From a virus: 37,166 nucleotides of DNA. The stretch is from IMG/VR virus record IMGVR_UViG_3300013092_000001, positions 1 through 37,166 of that record, one strand, 5' to 3'. Of the stretch, positions 1 to 8,347 are shown piece by piece. The notes under the pieces are model-generated. The model saw only the letters and a list, made by a program, of their open reading frames with translations, ran no database searches and was not told where the DNA came from. Position 1 is the first letter of the stretch, and each line of letters begins with the position of its first letter. Position numbers and translations under genes: made by a program.

Positions 1-35
1 ACGAAGACTTTCACTTTGAGTTGAGGGAAAGGTTC

Positions 36-500
36 ATGCCTCGCGGTTCACAATGGAAAGCGAAGACTCATTGCCCGCAGGGTCACGCCTACGACGCGAA
101 GAATACCTATCTCACGAAGGCCAACCGGCGCGCTTGTCGTGCGTGCGCGAGTGCCAGAACGCGCAAGCGGCAAATCGAACGGCCCGAGGATGGACGGGCC
201 GCATCGTTGCGTTGGAGGCGGCGCAATCTCAAACGTGCCCGCGCGGCTGACAATCTCCGGATGCTCCAAAGGTATGGTCTGACCCCGGAGAGCTACGCGG
301 AGTTGCTCGACCGGCAAAACGGCTTGTGTGCGATCTGCCTCCGGCGATGTCCAACGGGTCGACATCTAGCGGTCGATCACGATCACACAACCGGCAAAGT
401 GCGCGGTCTCCTCTGCGCCAACTGTAACCGAGGTCTCGGTCTCTTCGCCGAAGATCGCGCGCGCATAGAGCGGGCCGTTCAATATCTCACTCTCACCTGA
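36..500 (+). CDS. Endonuclease VII-type HNH nuclease
   Basis: The 154-residue product ends in a classic recombination endonuclease VII (His-Me finger) domain. It has Cys98 and Cys101, then DHDH at 114-117, then RGLLCANCN with Cys127 and Cys130; these give one structural zinc site plus the catalytic histidine region. The N-terminus carries a second CPQGH...CRAC cluster (Cys13, Cys34, Cys37), common in phage HNH proteins. ATG at 36 is preferred over an in-frame TTG at 21 because AGGGAAAGG lies just before it. Proteins of this fold cleave branched DNA or act as homing nucleases, and HNH proteins beside terminase genes can assist packaging. The position just upstream of the terminase block allows any of these roles. 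Confidence 0.9.
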   Translation: MPRGSQWKAKTHCPQGHAYDAKNTYLTKANRRACRACASARTRKRQIERPEDGRAASLRWRRRNLKRARAADNLRMLQRYGLTPESYAELLDRQNGLCAICLRRCPTGRHLAVDHDHTTGKVRGLLCANCNRGLGLFAEDRARIERAVQYLTLT

Positions 501-512
501 TCCGAGGATCGT

Positions 513-782
513 ATGAACCGCATCTTCATCATCGGTTGGCGGCGGCAAAACGTGAATGCGATCGACCTCACCATCGACGCACAGTTCACGACGCCGAACC
601 CGTTCGATCCGCCGAACATCTTCTCCGCGAATCAGGCGACGACACTCCCGCTCGCGGATCCCGTCTCGAACGATGCCGTCCTCGCGGGAATGCGCGCGGC
701 GTTCCCGCTGGCGACGGTCGAACTGATGCCCGCGCCGGTCGTCGAGGCGCCGCCGGTTGCGGATCCGGTCGTCGCTCCGTAG
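513..782 (+). CDS. Small hypothetical protein, Pro/Ala-rich C-terminus
   Basis: An 89-residue protein of unknown function lies between the HNH nuclease and the terminase genes. GAGGATC precedes the ATG at a good distance. The N-terminus (MNRIFIIGWRR) is hydrophobic/basic, the middle is rich in Asn and Pro, and the last 20 residues are a Pro/Ala/Val tail. No domain is recognised. The strong ribosome site, fit between neighbours and same strand support a real gene. Nothing in the sequence gives a role; a virion-associated or packaging accessory is only a guess from position. Confidence 0.6.
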   Translation: MNRIFIIGWRRQNVNAIDLTIDAQFTTPNPFDPPNIFSANQATTLPLADPVSNDAVLAGMRAAFPLATVELMPAPVVEAPPVADPVVAP

Positions 783-808
783 GTTGGGGGAGTAGGTCAC
801 TCCCCAAC
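783..808 (+). terminator. Hairpin after the small gene, possible weak terminator
   Basis: GTTGGGGGAGT (783-793) pairs with ACTCCCCAAC (799-808), with one bulged G and a five-base loop AGGTC. It starts directly after the stop codon at 780-782. The tail (TTCTTAGGAG) has only a weak T-run and already holds the next ribosome site, so this may be a partial terminator or an mRNA-stability hairpin. Confidence 0.35.
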
Positions 809-824
809 TTCTTAGGAGCCAGCC

Positions 825-1238
825 GTGCCGCTAACCGCGCATCAGATCCGTCGAAAGGACTTGCTCGCGATGAACTCCGCCCTCGGCGTTCTCGCGAAGA
901 AGACGCTTCCTTCACTCCCCGCCGAACTGAAGGTCGCGAAGCTGATCAAGGCGATTCGCCCGACGGTCGAGGCGATAAACGAAGCCCTCGCCAAGTTCAG
1001 CGAAGCGAACTCGAAGGACGATGGCAACGGGAACCGCGTCCCGCTGAACGCGTTCGAGTATAACAAGCTCACCGACGCCGAGCTTGTGAAGGACGAGGAA
1101 GTTTCGCTCCCGGATACGCGGATCACGAAGGATGACCTTCCGGCCGCGCTGAAGGGCGAGAAGGGCGACGCGAACCGCGAGATGAACGCGGGCGTGATCG
1201 CGGACCTCGGCTTCCTGTTCACGACGCCCGAGGACTAG
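825..1238 (+). CDS. Hypothetical protein upstream of terminase
   Basis: A 137-residue, charged, helix-rich protein starts at GTG 825 after TTAGGAG. Its stop (1236-1238) directly abuts the terminase ATG. The middle is Lys/Glu/Asp-rich and probably helical (residues about 30-70), and the end reads ADLGFLFTTPED. No family is recognised with confidence. Its position before terL is where a small terminase subunit often sits, but there is no obvious HTH, and a better TerS candidate lies at 32854. It is probably a real gene of unknown role. Confidence 0.7.
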   Translation: MPLTAHQIRRKDLLAMNSALGVLAKKTLPSLPAELKVAKLIKAIRPTVEAINEALAKFSEANSKDDGNGNRVPLNAFEYNKLTDAELVKDEEVSLPDTRITKDDLPAALKGEKGDANREMNAGVIADLGFLFTTPED

Positions 1239-2804
1239 ATGTCCGCCGCCGCGCCAATGGTGCGGCTTCCGACGCGCGACTCCATTCAGGCGGAACTCGC
1301 GCGTCGCTCGTTGGCGGAGTTCGTGCGGCAGCAATGGACCGTCCTCGAACCTGAAACGGTGCTCGTCTGGAATTGGCACATTCAGGTGGTCTGCGACCAC
1401 GTGCAAGCGCTGCTCGAAGACCGTATCCCGAAGCGCAACCTCTTGATCAACGTGCCGCCCGGCACCATGAAGTCGCGCATCGTCAGCGTGTGCACGCCGG
1501 CGTGGTGGTGGATCAACCACGGGACTTCCCGATTCATCTTCGCGAGCGCCAATCCCCGCGTGTCCTCCCGCGACTCGATGCTCTGCCGCCAACTCATCGA
1601 ATCAGACTGGTATTTGCGCAATTTTCGGCCGAAGTGGAACATCGTTTCCGACCAGAACACGAAGCTGCTCTACAAGACCACGCTTGGCGGTTTTCGACAG
1701 GCAGTGACCGTCAACGCCAAGATCACGGGCGATCGAGCGGACTATCTCTTCGGCGACGATCTGCTCGACGCGGCCGACGCCAACTCCGTCGCTGCACGCG
1801 AGACGACCATCGAATGGCTCGACCACGCATTCCTGAATCGTCTGAACTCGATGACCACTGGCAAGCGGTGCATCATCGGCCAGCGGTTGCATGAAGGCGA
1901 TCCGTACGGGCACCTCGCCAAGTCGGGCGAATGGGAACGGCTGGTGATCCGTCAGGAATATGAGCCGCCGAAGCCAGAAGGCGCGAAGAAAGACAAGGAT
2001 GCCATCCCGCCGACATCGCTCGGCTGGACTGATCCGCGCACAACCGAAGGCGAACTCCTCGATCCGGTACGGTTCCCGCGCGACGTGCTGGCCATCGAAC
2101 GCCGGCGACTCGGTTCGAGCGGCTATGCCGGCCAGCACCAGCAGCAGCCGACCGCCTCGGAAGGTGCGCTCTTCAAGCGACAATACTGGCGCTACTACAA
2201 AGCCACACGCGCGGGAGAACTGATTCTACGCGCCGAGCTGCTAAAGATGCTCGGCATCACGCGCATTATCGTTTCGGCCGATACGGCGATGAGCGAGAAG
2301 AAGAGCGCCGATAACACGGCGATGGTCGCGTGGGGTGAAGCGCCGGCCATGTTCTACCTGCTCGATCTCTGGATGCAGCAGGTCGAGGCGCCCGAGGCAA
2401 AGAAACAGATCGTCACGTTCTCGGCCAAGTGGACGCCGACCGCCGTTGTCATTGAGGGTGGCGGGTCCCATTCAGGCAAGATCATCTCGCAGGAATTGCG
2501 GCGCGAAACGCGGCTTCCCGTAATTGAGATTCCGAATGTGACGGATAAGATCGTGCGCGCGAACATCGTGCTGCCGACCGTCGAGGCGGGCAATGTGTCG
2601 CTGCCGGAAGACCTCGACTGGACGGCCGATTTTGTGGATCGCATGGCCGCCTTCCCGAAGGGTCTCCACGATGATGACACCGACGCCTTTGACATCGGGC
2701 TCGAATACCTGATCATGGGCGGTGGCGGCATGGGAATGCTCGACTATATGCGCGAGGAGGCGGAGCGCATCGAACGCCGGAAGCGTGGCGAGCAGGTGGA
2801 ATAG
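1239..2804 (+). CDS. terL: Terminase large subunit
   Basis: The 521-residue product is the ATP-driven DNA packaging motor with a headful or cos nuclease. The ATPase half has a Walker A variant NVPPGTMKS (71-79), an adenine/arginine-loop region FASANPR (about 101-107) and a Walker B YLFGDDLLD (169-177). The C-terminal RNase H-like nuclease shows VSADTAM (about 343-349), VVIEGGGSHS (about 402-411) and DDDTDAFDIGLEYL (about 477-490), giving the acidic metal-binding residues. Length is normal for the family. The start is fixed by abutment with the preceding stop. It is followed by the portal gene, the usual order. Confidence 0.97.
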   Translation: MSAAAPMVRLPTRDSIQAELARRSLAEFVRQQWTVLEPETVLVWNWHIQVVCDHVQALLEDRIPKRNLLINVPPGTMKSRIVSVCTPAWWWINHGTSRFIFASANPRVSSRDSMLCRQLIESDWYLRNFRPKWNIVSDQNTKLLYKTTLGGFRQAVTVNAKITGDRADYLFGDDLLDAADANSVAARETTIEWLDHAFLNRLNSMTTGKRCIIGQRLHEGDPYGHLAKSGEWERLVIRQEYEPPKPEGAKKDKDAIPPTSLGWTDPRTTEGELLDPVRFPRDVLAIERRRLGSSGYAGQHQQQPTASEGALFKRQYWRYYKATRAGELILRAELLKMLGITRIIVSADTAMSEKKSADNTAMVAWGEAPAMFYLLDLWMQQVEAPEAKKQIVTFSAKWTPTAVVIEGGGSHSGKIISQELRRETRLPVIEIPNVTDKIVRANIVLPTVEAGNVSLPEDLDWTADFVDRMAAFPKGLHDDDTDAFDIGLEYLIMGGGGMGMLDYMREEAERIERRKRGEQVE

Positions 2805-2852
2805 ACGCACCGAACGGTGTAGGTTGGGGGCAGACTCTCGGGAGGTGGCGCG

Positions 2853-5045
2853 ATGGCTCGGGGCACCGGCGGGAAGGAAACGGCGATCACGCCGACAGTC
2901 GTTTCGCGCGCAGCAGGCGCCATCACGGGAGCCGTGCGCGGTGCCTTCGACGGGTGGTTTGGCCCCGGTCGACCGCTGACCGCCATCGCGCCGGAGCAGG
3001 TCGCGGGGCGCGGCTACGACTATCCGTATGGCATCAATCTCACCTACACGCCGCGACAGGAGCAGGGACAGGAAAACGTCGGCTTCCCGATGCTCCGTCG
3101 GTTCGCCGAGCCGACGCAGGGTGGCCTTGATCTGTTGCGCCTCGCGATCGAGACGCGCAAGGATCAGATGGCGTCCCAGAAGTGGCAACTGCGTGGCCGA
3201 AAGAAAGACGACGATGGAGGGGACAAGGCGCGCGCCGTGGAAATGCTCATGCGTCGCCCGGACGGTGTGAACACCTTTCACGGTTGGATGCGCCAGATCC
3301 TCGAAGACCATCTCGTCATCGATGCCGTGGCCATTTACCCGCGCACGGCAGGCGGCCGGCCGCTCTTTGAGGTTGTGGATGGGGCGACCATCAAGCGCGT
3401 GATCGATGAGGGCGCGCGAACGCCGCTGCCGCCGCTCCCTGCCTATCAGCAGGTGTTGAAGGGACTGCCGGCGGTCGATTACACCACGACCGAACTCGGG
3501 TACTATGCCTACAACCTGCGGTCGAATCGCCTCTATGGCATGTCGCGCGTCGAGCAGGTGATTGGCATTGTCTCGATCGCGCTCAATCGCCAGCTCTCGG
3601 TGCTTTCCTACTACACCGACGGCAACGTGCCCGACGCGTTCATTGGGGTGCCGGACACGTGGAACCCTGATCAGATCCGCCAGTTTCAGCAGTATTGGGA
3701 CGCGCTGCTCGCCGGCAATGTCGAAGACCGGCGCAAGGCGCGATTCATTCCCGGCGGAACAACCATCACGTTCGCGAAGCCGGACTTGCTGAAGAACGAG
3801 TTTGACGAATGGCTCGCGCGGATCATCTGCTTTTGTTTTTCGCTCTCGCCGGAGGCATTGGTCAAGCAGACCAATCGTGCCACGGCCGAAACCGCGAAGG
3901 AAGCCGCGACCGAGGAAGGACTAGAACCGATGAAGCTCTGGTTCAAGGATGTGGTCGACGATCTGCTCGATCGGATGGGCGCGGCGGAGCTGGAATTCAC
4001 CTACTTGGACGAAGAGATCCTTGATCCGATGGTGAAGGCGCAGGTGATCCAGATTTTCACCGGCAACAAGCCGATCATCAGCCTGAACGAAGCGCGACGC
4101 ATGGCGGGCCTCATTCCCGCCACGCCGGCCGAGATGGAAGAGATTCGACCGCCCGCACCAGAGATCCCGCCGCCCGGCACAGAGGAACCGCCGAAGAAGC
4201 CGGGCGCCAATGGTGAAGTCGTTCCCTCGAAGGACAAGGCGGAGAAGCGTCATTCCGCCGGGAGGACACTTCCCCGACTCGACACAAACACCAAGCTCGA
4301 CCGCCGCACGGAAACGGCTCTACGCCGCGCTGCCCGAAAGTCCCTGACCGCCATCCGTCGCGCGATGCTTGCCGCGCTCGCCGATCGTCGCTCGGCGACG
4401 AAGCTCGCGAAGGCAGATCTCGGCGAGGATGATATCCGGCGTCTCTTGGCGGCGCTCACGCCGGCGCAATTGAAAGCGCTGCGCGACGCGATCGAGGACG
4501 CAGCAGCCAGCTACGCCTCGGAGCGTGCGACCGCCGCGATGTTCCACGTCGAAGATCTGGTGCGCGGAGACTTCGACGCCCTGCTCGAACAGGCCAATCG
4601 CGATGCTGTGGCGTGGGCGAGCGATCGTGCCGGCGAACTGGTGACCGAAGTCACGGAAAGTACGATTGACGGAATCCGTGAATTGGTGACCTCCGCGATC
4701 GACGAAGGCGCGACCGTATCGGATCTCGCCGATCATCTCAGCGATGCGTTCGAGTTCAGCGACGCACGCGCCGCCGTGATCGCGCGCACCGAGACCAGTT
4801 TTGCCGAGAACGCCGGGACCTTGCTCGGCTGGCGGCGATCGGGCGTCGTTTCCGGCAAGGTCTGGCTCGTCGGGGACGCCGAGGTCTGCGATGAATGCGA
4901 CGCACTCTCGGACGTCGAAGTGCCCCTTGACGCCGACTTTCCGAACGACGGTGGCGATGGACCGCCACTCCATCCGAATTGCCGGTGCACGACGGCGCCG
5001 GTAGTCATCGACCGCAGCGACGAAATCGGCGCCGAAGGCGAGTAG
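2853..5045 (+). CDS. Portal protein fused to a MuF-like head morphogenesis domain
   Basis: Residues 1 to about 440 look like an SPP1/HK97-type portal, the dodecameric DNA channel at the capsid vertex (LDLLRLAIETRKDQM near 90-105; a long helical clip/crown region; the NxARRMAGL-type helix near 410). A Pro-rich linker (about 425-460) leads to a second domain. Its end is typical of phage Mu F/SPP1 gp7 minor head proteins: AVIARTETSFAEN near 640, CDECDALSD near 678 and LHPNCRCT near 705. The 730-residue length is portal plus minor head protein in one chain. GGGAGGTG precedes ATG 2853. In many phages these are adjacent separate genes; here no stop or frameshift divides them. Confidence 0.9.
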   Translation: MARGTGGKETAITPTVVSRAAGAITGAVRGAFDGWFGPGRPLTAIAPEQVAGRGYDYPYGINLTYTPRQEQGQENVGFPMLRRFAEPTQGGLDLLRLAIETRKDQMASQKWQLRGRKKDDDGGDKARAVEMLMRRPDGVNTFHGWMRQILEDHLVIDAVAIYPRTAGGRPLFEVVDGATIKRVIDEGARTPLPPLPAYQQVLKGLPAVDYTTTELGYYAYNLRSNRLYGMSRVEQVIGIVSIALNRQLSVLSYYTDGNVPDAFIGVPDTWNPDQIRQFQQYWDALLAGNVEDRRKARFIPGGTTITFAKPDLLKNEFDEWLARIICFCFSLSPEALVKQTNRATAETAKEAATEEGLEPMKLWFKDVVDDLLDRMGAAELEFTYLDEEILDPMVKAQVIQIFTGNKPIISLNEARRMAGLIPATPAEMEEIRPPAPEIPPPGTEEPPKKPGANGEVVPSKDKAEKRHSAGRTLPRLDTNTKLDRRTETALRRAARKSLTAIRRAMLAALADRRSATKLAKADLGEDDIRRLLAALTPAQLKALRDAIEDAAASYASERATAAMFHVEDLVRGDFDALLEQANRDAVAWASDRAGELVTEVTESTIDGIRELVTSAIDEGATVSDLADHLSDAFEFSDARAAVIARTETSFAENAGTLLGWRRSGVVSGKVWLVGDAEVCDECDALSDVEVPLDADFPNDGGDGPPLHPNCRCTTAPVVIDRSDEIGAEGE

Positions 5046-5061
5046 GGCATCGCTCCACGCA

Positions 5062-5087
5062 TTGCGCGGACGGGCGGCGCTTATATC
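5062..5087 (+). promoter_or_regulatory. Weak sigma70-like promoter candidate before the protease gene
   Basis: TTGCGC (5062-5067) and TATATC (5082-5087) are separated by only 14 bp, shorter than the ideal 17. The site lies in the 80-bp gap between the portal and protease genes, and TATCTTCGG here resembles TAGGTTSGG motifs in three other gaps before late genes. The call rests on position and weak similarity only. Confidence 0.2.
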
Positions 5088-5125
5088 TTCGGGGAAGTGG
5101 AAGGAGGCGCGATCCGGGGGATGTG

Positions 5126-6490
5126 ATGCGGTTATTCGGCTCAATCGAGAAGATCGAGGAACAAGATGACGGGACCGTGAAGGTCTTTGGCGTCGCGTCC
5201 TCGGAAGCCGAAGATGCCGATGGCGAAGTGATCCTCGCGTCGGCCATGAAGGAAGCCATCCCGGACTACATGACCTTTGGCGCGGTGCGCGAAATGCATC
5301 AGCCGAACGTCGCTGCCGGGACCGCCATCGAAGCCGATGTGCGCGCGGACGGCACCACATGGTTCGGCGCACATATCGTCGATCCGCTGGCCGTGAAGAA
5401 GGTTCTCGCCCGCGTCTATAAGGGGTTCTCCGTCGGCGGGAAGGTCACCAACCGCGACCCCGCGCACAAGAACATCATCACCGGAATGAAGCTCTTCGAG
5501 ATCTCGCTTGTGGATCGCCCGGCGAATCCGCAGGCGGTCTTCTCGCTCGTGAAGTTCAGTGAGCCAGATACAGGAGACGAAACGATGCCGCGTCCGCGCG
5601 TGAAGACTGCTGATGGCGACAAGGTCAAGAAGGGCATGTGGGATGTCTCGCAGCTCGCGAGCCTTCTTGGATCGCTGAACAGTCTGAGGAGTTCGACCGA
5701 ATGGGAGGCGCAGAACGAGGGCGACAGTTCGGCCGTGCCGGGCAAGCTGCGCGACGCCGTCGAAGCATTGGGGACGATCCTCGTCGAGATGGTCGCCGAG
5801 GAGACCCGCGAGCTGAACGAGGAAGGGCTGGCCCTCGCTGCCAAGGTTGAGAAGGGCGCAGATGCCGCCGCTGGCGAAGGTGCTGAAGCTGGCGCCGCCA
5901 CCGATGATGCGGCGGCTTCGGCCACTGTGACTACCGCAGCCGACGCGGAGAAGGCCGCCAGTGAGGCTGCCGCAGCTTCGGCGGCATCGGCTGGCACGGT
6001 TACCGAGCCCGTGGAGAAGAAGGGCGCCAAATTCTCGGCCTCTGCGCGGAAGTCGCTCACCGACATTCACGCGATGGTCAAGAAGTGCGACGACATGATG
6101 AAGGGACTCGGCTATGACCAGACGGACGACGAGGCCGAGAAGAGCGCGATAGTGGAGGCGGAGGACGTGCTCGCCAAGGTGACGGCCGTCACCGCCGAAC
6201 GTGACACGCTCGTGAAGGCGATCAAGGAACAGGAAGGTCGGATCGTCGCGCTTGAAGCCGAGGTGAAGGCGTCCAACGACAACCTGAAGAAGCTCGCCGA
6301 CGAGTCGGATAAGCTCGTCGAATCGCTGAAGGCGAAGGGCGTCCTGAAGGTCATCGGCAAGGGCGAGGACGTCGTGGCGCCCGAGACGACCGTCGCCGAT
6401 GGTGGCGCCGGCGCAGATCCGATCGAAGCCATGAAGAAGGTTCACCGGGGCGGCGGAAGGATGATCTTCGCGCAGCCCGCCGGCGCGTAA
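5126..6490 (+). CDS. Prohead protease (XkdF/HK97-like) fused to a scaffold-like C-terminus
   Basis: Residues 1 to about 145 form a phage prohead serine protease: a beta-rich start (IEEQDDGTVKVFGVAS), a His in REMHQP (His58), a Ser in KGFSVGG (Ser102), and FEISLVDRPANP (124-135), the hallmark end of this fold. Such enzymes cleave scaffold and capsid during maturation. The rest (about 150-454) is Lys/Glu/Ala-rich, with an Ala tract (about 245-290) and a predicted coiled coil (about 350-415), as expected of an internal scaffold. ATG 5126 (or GTG 5123) is chosen because the protease fold begins there; the open frame reaches back to 4979 but only as shadow of the portal gene. The capsid gene follows. 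Confidence 0.87.
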   Translation: MRLFGSIEKIEEQDDGTVKVFGVASSEAEDADGEVILASAMKEAIPDYMTFGAVREMHQPNVAAGTAIEADVRADGTTWFGAHIVDPLAVKKVLARVYKGFSVGGKVTNRDPAHKNIITGMKLFEISLVDRPANPQAVFSLVKFSEPDTGDETMPRPRVKTADGDKVKKGMWDVSQLASLLGSLNSLRSSTEWEAQNEGDSSAVPGKLRDAVEALGTILVEMVAEETRELNEEGLALAAKVEKGADAAAGEGAEAGAATDDAAASATVTTAADAEKAASEAAAASAASAGTVTEPVEKKGAKFSASARKSLTDIHAMVKKCDDMMKGLGYDQTDDEAEKSAIVEAEDVLAKVTAVTAERDTLVKAIKEQEGRIVALEAEVKASNDNLKKLADESDKLVESLKAKGVLKVIGKGEDVVAPETTVADGGAGADPIEAMKKVHRGGGRMIFAQPAGA

Positions 6491-6523
6491 GCGTCGAATG
6501 ATCACTCTGAAGGAGACCAGACG

Positions 6524-8014
6524 ATGAACATCGAAAAGACGCTCGACGCGCTGAAGAAGGCGCAGGCGAACCCGCTGACTGCCTCGCTGACGAAGGCGTG
6601 GTCGGTCGGCTCCGGCCTCGTCAACTACGACCTGCAGGCGCCGGCCCTTGCGCTCTACCCGTGGGGCGAGATGTTGACGCCCTTGCGCAACGAGATCACC
6701 CGGGTCAAGGGCGATGGCGACACGGCGACGCGCTGGAAGGTGATCACCGGCATCAACACGACGAAGCTCCCGGTCGGCCTTTCCGAAGGCAACCGGGGCG
6801 GCGTGCTGACGTCGACGCTCGCCAACTACACGGCCGCGTATGTCGGCCTTGGCATCGAAGACAACGTCACTTTTGAGGCGGATTATGCCTCGGAGGGCTT
6901 CGATGACGTGCGCGCGCGCGCCGTGGAAGGCACGCTCCGCTCGCTCATGATCAGCGAAGAGAAGATGATCTTCGGCGGCAATTCCTCGATCGCGCTCGGC
7001 ACGACCCCGACGCCCTCGCTCAGTCAGGCGACGACCGGCGGTGCACTCTCCGATGGCACGTTCAAGGTCGTCTGCGTGGCGCTCAGTCACGACGGATGGG
7101 ACCGCGCGACGGTCGCGGCCGGTGTGGTGCAGACCATCGTGCGCACGAACGCAGATGCGACATCCGATACGATCAACGGCGGCACGGCGCAGCAGTCCGC
7201 GATTGCCTCGATCACGGTCAACGGCGGCGGCACGACGCAGGTCGTGAAGGCGACGGTGACGGCGGTCAAGGGCGCAGTCGCGTACGCGTGGTACATTGGA
7301 CCGGACGACACCCACCAGTACCTCGCCGCGATCACGACGATCAACTCGTACGTCTTCACGGCGACCCCGGCGAACACGTTCCAGAACGCCGCATCGCTCA
7401 CGGCAGCCGACTACTCGAAGGACAACACCTATTCCTTCGATGGTCTGCTTTACCAGACCGGGTTCGCAGCGGCCGGCGCGTACTTCGTGCAGATGGCGAC
7501 GGGTGTCGCGGGCACGGGAACGCCGCTCACCTCGGACGGCGCCGGTGGCATCGTCGAGATCAACACGATGCTGAAGTCCTTCTACGACAACTACCGCCTG
7601 TCTCCGGACACGCTGTGGTGCAATTCGCAGGAGATCGTGAACATCTCGAACAAGGTGATCGCGGGCGGGGCGGCCCCGCTCTTCCGCTTCAACATGGACG
7701 CGAAGACGGAGAATCTGTCGATCGTGGCCGGCGCGGTGGTCGGCTCCTACCTGAACAAGATCACCGGCCAGTTGGTGCGGGTGCGCGTGCATCCCTTTGC
7801 GCCGCCCGGGACGATTCTCGCCTCCTCGAAGACGCTGCCCTATCCGCAGAGCGGCGTGACCACCGTCGCGGAGATGAAGACGCGGCGCGAGTACTATCAG
7901 GTCGAATGGCCGCTGAAGACCCGGAAGTACGAATACGGCTGCTACGTCGACGAGACGCTGGCGGTGCGGTTCATTCCGGCCTTCGGCGTGATCACGAACA
8001 TCGCGAACGGCTAA
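6524..8014 (+). CDS. Major capsid protein with an inserted Ig-like domain
   Basis: The 496-residue product follows the protease/scaffold gene and has the features of an HK97-fold capsid protein: an N-terminal helix, an extended region with GDGDTATRWKV (63-73), an EEKMIFGGN helix end (145-153), a central domain (about 305-410) and a C-terminal beta section ending at FIPAFGVITNIANG. Residues about 160-300 are Thr/Val/Ala-rich beta sequence (GTFKVVCVALSHDGWD, AYAWYIGPDD) that interrupts the fold and looks like an Ig/FN3-type insertion, probably exposed on the capsomer surface. AAGGAG precedes ATG 6524. No separate decoration gene is obvious. Confidence 0.9.
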   Translation: MNIEKTLDALKKAQANPLTASLTKAWSVGSGLVNYDLQAPALALYPWGEMLTPLRNEITRVKGDGDTATRWKVITGINTTKLPVGLSEGNRGGVLTSTLANYTAAYVGLGIEDNVTFEADYASEGFDDVRARAVEGTLRSLMISEEKMIFGGNSSIALGTTPTPSLSQATTGGALSDGTFKVVCVALSHDGWDRATVAAGVVQTIVRTNADATSDTINGGTAQQSAIASITVNGGGTTQVVKATVTAVKGAVAYAWYIGPDDTHQYLAAITTINSYVFTATPANTFQNAASLTAADYSKDNTYSFDGLLYQTGFAAAGAYFVQMATGVAGTGTPLTSDGAGGIVEINTMLKSFYDNYRLSPDTLWCNSQEIVNISNKVIAGGAAPLFRFNMDAKTENLSIVAGAVVGSYLNKITGQLVRVRVHPFAPPGTILASSKTLPYPQSGVTTVAEMKTRREYYQVEWPLKTRKYEYGCYVDETLAVRFIPAFGVITNIANG

Positions 8015-8039
8015 CCGCCGGGCACGATCACGGAGCGAT

Positions 8040-8090
8040 GGGCGGGCGTCGGAGGCGATAGGCGTCTCTGGCGCCCGTCCGCACTTTCAG
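8040..8090 (+). terminator. Strong hairpin after the capsid gene, probable terminator or attenuator
   Basis: Bases 8040-8057 pair with 8063-8080 as an 18-bp helix (three to four G-T wobbles, no bulge), with a five-base loop ATAGG. The helix lies in the 89-bp gap after the capsid stop and is followed by GCACTTTCAGG, a short T-run. This is the position where phages often reduce read-through from the highly expressed capsid gene. The T-tract is weak, so partial termination or mRNA 3'-end protection is more likely than complete termination. Confidence 0.55.
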
Positions 8091-8103
8091 GGAGGAGCAG
8101 GTC

Positions 8104-8343
8104 ATGGCCCGGATGAAGCTTGAACAGAAGGGCGGCTCGATCTCGCATGGCGGCGAAGAATTCGCGGTGGACGCGCAAGGCTTCGCGACCGTGCCCGCCG
8201 AGGTCGTGCAGGTCTTCGTGGCCTCGCATGGCGCCGTCTCGGTGGCCGATGACGATGGCTTGGTGCAGTCCGCGCCGGCGCCGGTCGCTGATGGTCAAGA
8301 AGGCGAAGTGCCGCAGGCGCCGGTGGCTGAGACCGAGGGTTGA
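8104..8343 (+). CDS. Small acidic protein between capsid and connector genes
   Basis: A 79-residue protein starts at ATG 8104 after GGGAGGAGCAGG. The first half is compact (MARMKLEQKGGSISHGGEEFAVDAQG is the visible start, cut here to its main part) and the second half is Ala/Pro/Glu-rich and probably disordered. Similar short proteins between capsid and head-tail connector genes occur in many siphoviruses, usually without assigned function. It could be a head accessory or decoration protein. The gene is well supported by its ribosome site and by the near-coupled next gene (GTG at 8348). Confidence 0.75.
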   Translation: MARMKLEQKGGSISHGGEEFAVDAQGFATVPAEVVQVFVASHGAVSVADDDGLVQSAPAPVADGQEGEVPQAPVAETEG

Positions 8344-8347
8344 TTCC

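Noticed and set aside
779-2830. Exact 12-base repeat GTAGGTTGGGGG at 779 and 2819 as a long repeat or att site
   Set aside because: Matches of 12 bases are expected by chance in 37 kb; kept only as part of a weak motif observation.
5141-7792. Long open frame on the minus strand (883 codons) across the protease and capsid genes
   Set aside because: It is Arg/His/Asp-rich low-complexity sequence, a product of high GC and codon bias on the opposite strand of clearly real genes; no domain or ribosome site.
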